Assembly (NCBI GenBank): GCA_900491605.1
Contig: UESW01004559.1
Span: forward strand, 288,129-352,128
Source of the DNA: Calamus simplicifolius
Lineage: Eukaryota > Streptophyta > Magnoliopsida > Arecales > Arecaceae
Length of the DNA stretch: 64,000 nucleotides
Direction of reading: 5' to 3'
The translations under genes and the position numbers were made by a program. Below the pieces are notes generated by a model. The model ran no database searches, was not told where the DNA came from, and saw only the letters and a list, made by a program, of their open reading frames with translations. This document shows, piece after piece, positions 22,559-33,003 of this stretch. Within the stretch, counting starts at the first letter, position 1. Every line of letters starts with the position of its first letter.

Positions 22559-24759
22559 GTACGTGGTTTTAATGGCTAGAAGATCCGCTTTTCTCAGTTC
22601 AAGATGCCTTTTTTTTTTTTTGCAATCTCCACATTTTAGAAATCTTAGTAGTCAAAAGCGGGCTGGAGTAACGTAAGTATAACTGAATTTCTTACGAGCG
22701 TCTACGGGTTATATTTTTTTTCCGTCTTTCTCTTTTAATGTATTGAATCGACGTAAGACTTTTTTTTATGATGTAATTTTGGTCTATACAATTACTTTTC
22801 TAGAGAATTCCTAACATTCATTAGTCGGAGAATTTGATTTTTTTTTTAATTCTGCTTTAATTTTTATTTTTCAGATGTGGACTTTCCTTGTCTTATATGG
22901 GAGATATAAAAATAGAGTTGATGATCTCCTCCTTTTTTGTCTTGGATTATTAGTTATGTGATTTATATTGGCCTGCTTTGTCCTGCAAGCTTGTTTATTT
23001 CATTTCTTTTCAAATGCTATTGAAATTAGCATGCTGACTTCCCAGCTTTCACTTGTGGATGTTGAAGTCAACCGTGATACGGAGTAGCTTGATTCTTAAT
23101 TAGTCAGTCAAAATCTAATTGAAACCATGGTTGATACTTTGGCTGAGATACTGGTTCATATTGATATCAGGCATTTGATGATACAGCATGTATAGAATAT
23201 CAGCCCTTGTTATCTCTTGGGATATATTGCAACGTGGTAATGTTGTACTGGACAAGATTCTCTTTGCATTATTTCCATAACTTATCATGGGTATTTTAAT
23301 ATTTGAATATAAAAGCAACACCTGAAATTATATGGCTTCTGTATTTACTGAATGAGCTGACACTTTGAGATATATCAGCTGAAATATCTGGATATCTTGT
23401 TTCCATGGAAATTTCTCCAGCCTTCCATTTCGTCTGAGATCAGTCAGATCTCAGTTCATCTCAGTATCAATCATCCACCAAGATAGATGAGAATTTGGCT
23501 TTAAAAGTGATTGAAACAAGGTTTGATTTTTGGATTTCTAGTTTGAAAATCCCAAAGCTGCTAGTCCTTGGAGTCTGGGAGGGCAGTTGATACTGATAAC
23601 TTTGTAATAAGCTCGTTTGGTTGTATGGTTGCATATTTCTTGTTTCTTATCTTCTGCCTTTAGCTTGCTAAGGAAATTATAGTTCATTGTCACTATAAGT
23701 TTTAGTTAAAAGCTATATCAAGATTTTGATAAGCTCAAAGGATGTCTTCTCACAATTTTTTTTTCTTTTTTCCATATATTACCTTTTGATTTTTCAGCCT
23801 CAGTTAAATAGAAAATCAATATCATTTTTAAATGCCTTTTGATCCCCCCTTTTCTCTGTCATGGTCTGAGTTGCAAGGATTTTGGTTGAGAAACCTATCA
23901 CTTCCTTTTCAGTGTGTTTTTTTGTCATTTTTTTTTGGAGACCTTAATTAGGATTGATCGTAAGCTTTTGTAGCTATTTTGTCATTTTTAACATAATAAT
24001 TTTGCTGATACTGCTTTTTCTTATCATCATCTACTGGAACTGGTTTCTCTGTGTTTTTCTTTCATCATATTTCAGATCAGAGTTCTGAATTGTTCCTTTT
24101 GGACCTTCACTGGCAACCACTATACTGACATGTCATGACAAAAAGAGAATGCTTCAACTTTACAAAATGCTATTGGATGATTTGGTTATACATTGGATGC
24201 CTATGACAACTACACTCAAATTCTTATAAATTAAGTAGCACATGAAAACAATTCAAATTATTTGGGCAAAACCATGAAGTTTAATTTCATCCAATTTATG
24301 GTCTGACTCATCCTGATGAAGCCCCAATGTGGATGTAGATCGTTGTTAGTTTTTATTGCTGAAATAATTTTTGTATTAGATCTGAATTTGTATTTAGTCA
24401 GGTACTACAACAAAAAACTGCTAGTGAAAGATAAATTTTATGATAGAAGAGAGGAAAAAGATGAAGGTTTGTGAAGGTTTTGGGGGCAAGAGAAGAGAAA
24501 AGGGTGCCATTCATGACCGGAAGAGAGAGAAAAGCTATAAACTTTTACCAATCTTCAATTGTTATGATGTTATAGGATAACATTCTCTTTTAGCAGTAAA
24601 CTCTAAGAAAACATGGAAAAAGAGTCCAAGATCCCCTTCTAAATGGTTGGAGACAGCCAAAGATGAACAGAGAGACGACAACGGGCATAAGCATGGAGGG
24701 AACTTTTTTTTTTTGGGCCTGGGGGGGTGTGGGTGGGTCCTATTATGGGATGCTCACTG

Positions 24760-25020
24760 TTCCATCCTGTCCAATAGCAGCCTAGTAGCATATCTCTCCT
24801 TTTTTATTTCTTCTTTTTATCCTTTTCTTAATCTTCTCTTTTTTCTCTTCTTTTCTTTTTTCCTTTTACTTTCTCTTTCTTTCTTAGTTTCCTTGTCTTT
24901 CTTTTCTTCTCCATTCTTTTTTTCTTTCTTCTTCTTTTTTTCTTTTATTCTCCTTCTTTCTTTCATTCTTTTTCTTCTTCATCCATCCTTCTTTCCTTCT
25001 TCCTATTTTTGCTTCTTTTA
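24760..25020. repeat. Pyrimidine-rich low-complexity tract
   Basis: About 260 bp, almost entirely T and C on the plus strand. It creates a Phe/Leu/Ser open frame that I do not regard as coding. Confidence 0.85.
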
Positions 25021-25749
25021 CTATGTGGATGGGTTTCAGTGCCCTATTGTTGTCCTAGTCCCATTTTTCCATAGGATTGGGATGGGATGGCCAGGATGCC
25101 CCCGGTCCCACCAGGACTCAAAACCTTGCTAAGAAGCCCCATTCATAATAGAGAGGAATGGCCCTTTGGAGCCATTATTAAATTTTTTCTTATATAGCTG
25201 ACTGCTTTTGTGTGCCTAATCACTCAGTAACTTGCTTGTCTGGCATTTAACTTGAGCTGTGTCCACATAAGAATTCGTACCCTTCTGGCCATAAGCAGTC
25301 ATCTGATAAAACTCAATTATAATTTATATAGATGCAAGCTCTAACTGTTATGAAGTTGTTGGTTAAAAAACTCAATTGTTTATGTAATTTAAGCTATAAG
25401 AAACAACGATATATGCTATTACTCAATAATGATATATGCTATTTTTAAACTTTAATGTGTGTTGTGTATGCCCTATGGTCTTTGGAATTGTAAATTATTG
25501 GATTGGGGTATTGATGCCAATTAAGTAGTTGCATCAAAGAATAACTTTCTACCAAGTCTGTCCATGGGCAGTTGCCTAGGTGTCTAGATAACTGCCTGAG
25601 CTATAGGTTAGGTCTATTGTCTAGGGCTATCTTGGTTAGTTGACATATATGAGGTTGATGTTAGGAGTATGGAAAGTGACTGCCACATTGGTTTATCTAG
25701 AATAGGACAACTGAGACACATGTTTTGAAATGACTTCGCGATGGCTTTT

Positions 25750-26294
25750 TGTAACGACCTGGGCCCCGGACCCGTTTCGTTACAAGAAAGCAAGATGGAC
25801 AAGGTCCACACCAACTTGGGCCATCACAGCCCAAAAGGGATCCAATTGGTGCCTTGTCCTTCTTGCTTTACTACATATAAACCACTGAATCAACTCCCAA
25901 TTTTGATGTGGGACTATTGGGAGGGGCATCACAATCTACCCTCCTTACAGAGGCGACGTTCTCGTCGCCAGGGGCAACCACCAGGCAGGGATCTAGAGGT
26001 GGCCCCCACAAGTCAAGAGGTGGTTCCCATCCCCCATGAATGTAGCACTTTGCCCTGTGTGGTACTTAGATCTTGCACTTTCGGCTGGTGCATGGCTCTG
26101 ATACCATATTGTAACGACCCGGGTCCCGGATCCGTTTCGTTACAAGAAAGTAAGACGGATAAGGTCCACACCAACTTGGGCCACCACAGCCCAAAAGGGA
26201 TCCAATTGGTGCCTTGTCCTTCTTGCTTTACTACATATAAACCACTTAACCAACTCTCAATTTTCGATATGGAACTATTGGGAGGGGCATCACA
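25750..26294 (-). mobile_element. TRIM (miniature LTR retrotransposon), 545 bp
   Basis: Two direct repeats, 25750-25933 (184 bp) and 26110-26294 (185 bp), start TGTAACGACC and end GGGGCATCACA, the TG...CA form of LTRs. The 176-bp interior has no coding capacity. Next to the right repeat the minus strand reads TGGTATCAGAGCC (from 26106), the classic binding site for initiator-Met tRNA. Next to the left repeat it reads AAGGAGGGTAGAT, a purine tract. The element is therefore minus-oriented and non-autonomous. The flanks (CTTTT and ATCCA) do not match, so the target duplication is lost or the ends are nested. Confidence 0.85.
26095..26106 (-). promoter_or_regulatory. TRIM primer-binding site (initiator-Met tRNA type)
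   Basis: TGGTATCAGAGC on the minus strand, three bases inside the right LTR. Confidence 0.85.
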
Positions 26295-28604
26295 ATCCAC
26301 TAAAGTTGTCACGCGAAAACCCGGGAACCCAGACATCGTACCGGGACCTAAACGTCAGAAGGACATCAAGATGCCAGGTGTCCCCACAATAATTACCGGG
26401 GGTTACACTTTTCATGAACTGTAGGGATTCCAGTCCCTCATGTAAAAGATAAAAATACATATATATTGTATTTTGTTCAAATTTTAAATTTCATAGTTAA
26501 CATTACAAATATGTCATAAGTCATACCAGCTTGAGTTATATGAGTAATACAGGTTCTAAATTGCAAAATGATTAAACTTTATTGCATATTGTTAGTCACT
26601 AGAAGATCTTACAATAATTATATGCTGAGTAATGCATGTTTTTGTAATATTTGGAATCTTTGAACCATGCGATGAAGAATTTCTGAACTTGAATTTAAGT
26701 GGTAGCTATGTCGCATGAGTATCTGTAGTCTTGCATTATATGCATACATAAAAATAACTCAAAATAGGTTTTATAAGTTGTTAATATACTTATATGAAAC
26801 CATTAATTTCTATCTTGTGTGTTTGTAGTTACTGAATTATTGGTAATTTTGGGGCTTATTGTGGTTGACTTCATGGGCACCGAGGCTTTCTTCTTGGGCA
26901 ACCAAGGTGGCCTTCTTTGATGCCTCTGACCACCACTATTCCAGAAATATTCTCTTTCTTCTGTTCTTTATGCTTTTCATTAGCTCCATTGAACTTGTTT
27001 TCAGATTGTGCTCTAGGTTTCTATCTGGCTTCCATTCCTTATGCTGCTTCGCTATGTCCATTGGACCTATTAGACTTTGTGCTGATCATCATTTTGCTTC
27101 TATAATTTAAAAGACTGTGCATAAGGGTCACATATATATGGAATTAAAAAGAAGTAGAGTTAAGCTGAAAATTACATGAGAAAAAGTAATAAAGAAAGAT
27201 TTAAGTTTTTACATCTTATAAAAAATATGAATCTAAACTAAGTAGAATGAAGAAAAATGATTCATATAGCTGACCCCAACTAGTATGAGAAGGCTTTGTT
27301 GTTTTTGCTGTTGCTAAAACAAGGGTGAAATTCTTGGTTGTGCCAATATATTCCTCTATTCAGTTTTTCAGATGAATATTTTTATTCATTAAAAAACATT
27401 TTTGATGATGAGACCAGGTAGGTTTATCAATGTTGAATTATATTGAGTTCATTGGGATCGCCTAGTTGGACGACAGCTTTGAAGTAGTCTTTTCATGGAA
27501 TATTGGATATACTGTATATTCATTTTACCATTAAATGATGAATACTTTGAAAAAAAGGTGGGTTGAACTTATTTATTGAACTAGAATGAGACAGAATAAA
27601 GGAAAATGCATAATTGAACAGAAACTTCAGTACCAATTTGTAGAAACAACCATAAAGCTAAAACATAGGTAGCCATGGTGAAAAATTATTTGGGAAATTT
27701 AAACTGGTCTCCAAACCACAATCTAGAAACAATCTTCTTTCCCAAATTCCTCATATTTGGATTGAGATAAAGAGCCTATTGCTCATAGTTTACATGCCAT
27801 GGTTGAAGACCAAAATGCAATAGTCAACAACATATTTACTCTATTTTTGGGGAAACATATTAAAAGACCCACTAAACCATTAAGCTTCTTTCTTATGATA
27901 ACCTTCCAAATAATTCCATTGTTATTTCAGGAAGTCATCTATAATAAGCCAGTCGAATTATCTTAACTTTTGAAGACAACAGTGGCTATTTACTTCCAAA
28001 TGTTCCATGATGATCAAAGGCCTGCTCTGCCACAAAATCACCCTTTTGTTGTGGAGGGATGGAGTCATAGAGAACTTTGAATCTGTTTCAAGATTCTTTG
28101 ATATTTGGTAGCAACTAACAGTCGTTGATGTTTGGCCAAAGACTGAATGGTTGGGAAAATGGAAGAGGCGTTATGCTGTTATGGTAGTACAAAATAAATT
28201 TGACACTTACTTTGTAAGTGAATTTTATTTCTCTTGTTGTTTTTTATTGCCTTTTTTTTTTTGCTTGCAGTTTAGGGAAAATTTAGGTTTAAGTAGGACA
28301 TGTGAGGTCCACATATCTAGAACATCGGAAGCAATGATGTAGGACCCTACTAAAAAAAAAGAAAGATAAGGCTTACATGAGAATCTAGATTTTTATAAAC
28401 TCCATAAAATCTTTTAGAAATTGGACAACATGCCACCTATTTTGAGCCCTTCATAAAACATGAATACACCTGAGATGTCCTATTCTGGGTATGCATTTGA
28501 ACGAGGCCATCCTTTTAATTCAGAAACTTTTTTCAGGAAAGTAGACTCAAGGATTTCTAGAGCGTGTGTAGTTGGGTCAGTAGTCTGTACTTGATAGTAT
28601 ACAT

Positions 28605-28605
28605 N
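28605..28605. other. Ambiguous base N at a sharp sequence junction
   Basis: Left of this base is unique intron-like DNA. Immediately right of it the sequence is Tat-2 RNase H coding sequence, cut in mid-domain. A lone N exactly at such a junction suggests an assembly join rather than a sequencing ambiguity. Confidence 0.8.
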
Positions 28606-29760
28606 CTCGACTTTCGAGTACCTTGTCTCGCATCATGCATACCTTGCTGGTGTAGTACACCGGCTTTTGCGTCCCCTCTGCATCCATGCGCACTAGCACG
28701 GAACTAACAGCTTCGAGGGAAGCCGCAATACAAGAAGAGTTCTTCTCCACTCTTTGGCTTGGACAGTAGTGGTGGGGTGGATAAGAATTCTTTTAATCCT
28801 TCGAAGGCCTCTTGACACTCCCTGGTCCATTCGAAACCATTGACTCGGCACAGTGCCTTGAAGAAAGGCAAACACCTCTCCGCAGACTTGGACAGGAAAC
28901 GGCTCAGGGCCGCTACCCTTCCAGCCAAACGTTGCACTTCCTTCTTATTGGAGGAAGATTTCATGTCCAAGATGGCTCGGACTTTATCGGGATTTGCCTC
29001 GATTCCTCGTTGGGTCACCATGAAACCCAAGAATTTGTCGGCTGTCACCCCAAAGGCATACTTACGGGGTTCAGCCTTATCCTATACCGGCGGAGGTTAT
29101 CAAAAGTCTCCGTCAGGTTGGCGATATGGCTGGTGGCATGGACGCTCTTCGTCAGCATGTCGTCCATGTATACTTCCATGTTGCATCCAATCTGGCTTTC
29201 GAAGACTTTGTTCATCAGCCTCTGGTAGGTGGCTCCGATGTTCTTTAGTCCGAACGGCATCACCTTGTAGCAATAGATTCCCTTGTCAGTTATGAAGGAG
29301 GTGGCCTCCTCGTCTGTGGGTTCCATCCTGATTTGGTTGTACCCAGAGAAGGCATCCATGAAACTAAGTGTTTCATAGCCAGATGTAGCGTCTACCAATT
29401 GATCGATTCGAGGCAAATGGAAGTTGTCCTTCGGGCACGCTTTGTTGAGATCGGTGAAGTCTACACACATCCTCCAACTCCCGTTGGCCTTGCGAACCAT
29501 CACGACGTTGGCCAACCAATCGGGGTAGCAAACTTTCCGAATGTGGCCTGCAGCTTTTAGTTTACGAATTTCCTCATCAACAGCCTTCTGTCTATCCGGA
29601 GCGAAGCTCCTCTTCTTCTGTCGGACAGGCCGACATTCTGGCTTGAAATTAAGTTGGTGAGTGATTATCTCCTTAGGGATGCATGGCATATCAGATGACG
29701 ACCATGCGAAGACGTCAGAGTTGTCATGCAAGAAAGTAAGGAGCTGATCGCGGACCTCCT
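28606..29760 (-). pseudogene. Tat-2 reverse transcriptase and partial RNase H
   Basis: The ORF 29731-29045 reads PDWLANVVMVRKANGSWRM, DFTDLNKACPKDNFHLPRID, DAFSGYNQIRM and MPFGLKNIGATYQRLMNK. The active site is YMDDM rather than the YVDDM of Tat-1 and Tat-3. The following ORF 29048-28704, in another frame, continues FLGFMVTQRGIEANPDKVR and ALSRFLSKSAERCLPFFKAL. The sequence ends within the first RNase H at the N. The frame change near 29048 inactivates it. Confidence 0.9.
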
Positions 29761-29959
29761 TCGGAAGGTCAGGAGGTGCTCGGCTAGCTCCCCTCTCTTC
29801 TCCACATCTCAGGGGTCATCAGTTTAGTGCATTTGCGATGCTGTCTCTTGCGGACTGGGGGCTAGGTGGTAGCATAGTGGCAAAGGGTTTTGCTCTCCCC
29901 TCATTTCTCCTATTCCTTCGCTGGTGGGAAACTTCACAAGTAGCCTTTTGGTGGAGATG

Positions 29960-30245
29960 AAGCATCCAACAGGTTTAAGCCAGGTCTCCCCAAAATAGCA
30001 TTGTACGCCAAGGGGACTTGCACCACCAGAAGTTCATGAGAACCGTGCTCTGGCGTGGGGGGGTTCTAGCTGTGACTGGGAGAATGATTTCCCCTTCGAC
30101 CCGGACTGAATCCCCGGTGAAGTCCATCAAAGGAGTGGTGACAGGTAGAAGAGAACTTGCAGGTAAATTCATTCTAACACAAGCGTCGTAACTTAAAATA
30201 TTCACGGAGCTTCCACTATCAACCAAAATCCGCTTTAGGATGTTT
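29960..30245 (-). pseudogene. Tat-2 protease
   Basis: The active-site block MVDSGSSVNILSYDACVRMN is present with its Asp. GDSVRVEGEIILPVTART follows, after which the frame shifts within the YNAILGRPG block. Bases 29740-29960 link to RT in decayed form. Confidence 0.85.
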
Positions 30246-30329
30246 GGCGATCGTCATAGAAACGACGATGCCATCATCGTTTTTATTCACTACCCCCTCT
30301 AGGTCTTTTTTGAAAAAGGAATTACATGA

Positions 30330-31972
30330 TTGTCATCTTCCTCTCGCTGTATTTTAGAACCGCTGCCTAATCCCCAGGAGATCATGGCCACCATCTTCTT
30401 TGTTGGGGCGTTGTCTAAGACAATCTGCTGCGTAGGAAGTGCTGACAGACCCGTGGTTGTAGGGTTCCCTCGGCGAACAAATTTGCTTAGATGGCCCTGC
30501 TGGATAAGCTCCTCGATAGCTTTTTTTCAGTTGGCGGCAATCTTCAGTGTCGTGGCCATAGTCTCTGTGATATCGATAATAGACTTCTTTGTTGCGGGGG
30601 ATCCCTGACTTCATTGCAGGTGGACGCCAAAAGTAAGGCTCCTCCTCGATCTCTAATAAGATGTGAGATATCGAAGCGAGGAGGGGTGTGAAATGCTCCT
30701 TGGGAACTAGTGTTTGGGGCTGGCTATCCGAGCGACGAGATGGCTCAAGCTTTCTGGACCATCCTCCAACAAGTTCTATGGGTGCTGACTTCTTGCTGGA
30801 ACTCTTGTCGGCCTCCCTTCTAGAAGAATCTGCCTCATCGGCGTGAATGTACTTCTGCGCCCGGCTTAGCAGCTCAGTGTAGGAGCCGGGGGGATTTTTA
30901 TCTAGAGAATACGTAAATCTGGATGGGCAAAGTCCTCGCTTCAGCGCAAGAGTGGCTACAGAATCCTCCAAGTTATAGACCTCGAGCGCGGCCTCCTTAA
31001 ACTGAGCCATGAAGTCCTTCAGAGTCTCCTCGCTCCTTTGTTGGACAGTGAACAAGCTATCGGCAACTCGAGGGATCTTTCGGCATGCATCGAAGTGGGC
31101 TAGGAAAGATCGCTCAGTTGTCTGAACGAGTTGATGCTGCATGGTGGCAGACGAGAGTACCATGCACGCGCGCCGTCTTCCGGAGTGTGACTAGAAAGGC
31201 AACGCACAGGAGAGGGTCCATCACCCCTGGACCTGCATGAGAACCTTGTAACTCTCCAAGTGGTCTAGGGGGTCCATCGTGCCGTCATATGGGTCCAGTT
31301 GAGGAAGACGAAACCGAGGTGGGACCGGCTCCTCCATGATGCGATGAAAAGAGGTAGACGGCGGTTGTAGTCCACTCCGTTTGGGTTGGCGATCTGGTGG
31401 CTGAGTTCTTCCAATCGTTGATGATACTCGTCGAGCCATTGTTTGGCCCGACGAGCAGCCTTCTTGCTCGAGTCTCCTTTAGAAGAGTCAGAGGAAGAGG
31501 GTGAAGAGGCCCGCCGGTGTATAGAGTGCAACCGCCATGGCTCCTTCTCACTGCGTCGCCTGTGAGAACGATCGGAATGGTGGGAGAGGGACCATCACCG
31601 TTTGAAGGTTTTTCGGCGGTGAGACTTCGGGGACGAGTGGTGGGAGGCCTCAAGAGGGGTCCTTCCCTGATGAGGTTGAATGGTTTCGTGACCTTCCTCG
31701 CGGAGCGGAGGGGGCTGAGGCGGTGGCCTAGACATGGCAGCAAAGCAATGCTCCTATAGTCCCCACACCACCGTCATCAGATCCTGCACTTGATGGGCCA
31801 AAGCATCTAGCCGATCGAATTGGCTAACTTGCGGTGGCGCAGGAGGCGGAACATGGAGGTTGTCCTCCGATTGTTCAGCCTGCGGGATACGCTCCACAGC
31901 CTGACTGGTAGAAGCTTCCTGAGCTCGCATGGTCACCATCGTCTCCCTTGCAGAGGTCAAAGGTTGAGCCAT
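30330..31972 (-). pseudogene. Tat-2 gag
   Basis: The minus-strand ATG at 31972 (MAQPLTSARETMVTMRAQ) follows the primer site directly. Later blocks are FRLPQLDPYDGTMDPLDHLE, LAHFDACRKIPRVADSLF, LEVYNLEDSVATLALKRGL and PPGSYTELLSRAQKYIHAD, in at least three frames. The knuckle-like motif reads YYRYHRDYGHDTEDC: the first Cys of the Tat-1 version (YCRYHR) is Tyr here. It is non-functional as read. Confidence 0.87.
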
Positions 31973-31996
31973 CCTGCCCCTTTCTGGCGCGCCAAT

Positions 31997-33003
31997 TGTT
32001 GCTGCCAAGTCACTGGTGATGAGCGCCGGGAGTGTCAAGATCTTCGTGGGCCTCCGAGGATGAGGAAAGACCGCCTTCTTCCTTCGGGAACCTGCAAGAA
32101 GTCCTGGGCCGGTGGTTCCGGCGGGGACCCTCCGACGCTCAAATTAGTGAACTTGTAGAACAGTAGTCTATTTTTTTGTAAGTTGGAGAAAGAGAAAGGG
32201 ATCCAAAAAGAAAGAGCCCGCCCCCCGCATCGAGCTCAGTCCTCTTTTTATACCTGTCCTAGGGGTCGCCCTCACCCTGTTCGAATCTGCTTTGTTAGGT
32301 AGGATGAACTCCGGGAACGGCGGGCAGGTGAGTTGTTGCTGAATAAGCGCCGCGCATATCGGTAACTGCGTAGCGCTTGTAACTGCCTGTGATTTTGGCG
32401 AATGGTAGGTGAATAGATTGCGCTTGTAACTGCCCTTGATTTTGTCGGCTTCATGATTTGAACTACTTCGATGGCTAAAATCGGAGCCGGAATTGGAGCT
32501 GGGGCCGATGCCAGGGCCAAAAGCCGATGTTGTAGCCGAAAGCCGATGCTGGAGCGAGAAGCCGATGCCGGAACCGAAAGCCGAGGGAAGTGCTATGGCC
32601 AACGTGGCAGCCATAAGTGTTTTAATGCGGGAGAGAATAAGGTGATAAATGCCTTAAAGTGGATGCGCGTGGCCTTTGGGGCCATAAATATTTTGGTGCT
32701 AGAAATGTCGTGGCCGCGTCAACCGAGACTGAAGCTAGGGGCCGAGCCGGATCCACGGCCGAAGCTGGAGGCCGAGTCGAATCTGGGGGCCAAGCTGGAA
32801 GCCAAGCCGAATCCGAGGCCAAGCTAGAGGCCGAGCCGGATCCACGGCCGAAGCTGGAGGCCGAGTCGAATCCACGGCCGAAGCTGGAGGCCGAGTTGAA
32901 TCCGGGGGCCAAGCTGGAAGCCAAGCCGAGCCTTAGGCCAGCGATAATTGCTCAAAAATCGTGTGGTATTATTGTTCTGCCCGACAGTTGATTAGCCATA
33001 TCA
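31997..33003 (-). repeat. Tat-2 5' LTR (outer end approximate)
   Basis: The LTR begins TGTTGCTGCC next to the primer site. A TATA box TATAAAAAG reads on the minus strand from 32252. I end it at CATATCA (33003), by analogy with the Tat-1 end; with no second LTR this is unverified. Confidence 0.55.
32465..32940. repeat. Short tandem repeats (about 21 and 30 bp) inside the Tat-2 LTR
   Basis: Repeats such as GCCGAAGCTGGAGGCCGAG alternate with GCCAAGCTGGAAGCC at about 32715-32935. A shorter GCCGATGC-type repeat covers 32475-32590. They create long Ala/Glu/Pro open frames that are not genes. Confidence 0.85.

Larger units (their letters stand above)
22559..28604 (+). other. GT14 intron 1 (at least 6 kb, open-ended)
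   Basis: After a good GTACGT donor there is 6 kb of AT-rich sequence with no block of the later GT14 domain. It contains a T/CT-rich low-complexity stretch (24760-25020) and a TRIM element (25750-26294). The unique sequence stops at a single N at 28605, so the intron's end is unknown. Confidence 0.65.
28606..33003 (-). mobile_element. Tat-2: truncated Ty3/gypsy Tat element (5' LTR, gag, PR, RT, part of RNase H)
   Basis: The minus-strand order from the right is LTR (31997 to about 33003), primer-binding site TGGCGCGCCAGAAAGGGG (31994-31977), gag, protease and RT. The first RNase H breaks off at YYTSKV near the N at 28605. The second RNase H, integrase, any antisense ORF and the 3' LTR are absent. 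Its proteins are close relatives of Tat-1 and the primer site is the same type, so it belongs to the same subfamily, but the LTR is different in sequence and repeat content. Confidence 0.88.

Noticed and set aside
24647..25132. 161-codon Phe/Leu/Ser frame resembling membrane segments
   Set aside because: Low-complexity pyrimidine tract in an intron.
25750..26294. Cassandra TRIM
   Set aside because: No 5S-rRNA-like promoter is visible in the LTR, so I leave the family unnamed.
25741..26424. 227-codon plus-strand frame
   Set aside because: It reads through both TRIM LTRs; the repeated peptide is the LTR duplication.
26859..27110. 83-codon hydrophobic frame in the GT14 intron
   Set aside because: No GT14 block and no flanking splice pair in a matching phase; probably chance.
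32168..32991. Ala/Glu/Pro-rich frames on both strands
   Set aside because: Short tandem repeats in the Tat-2 LTR.
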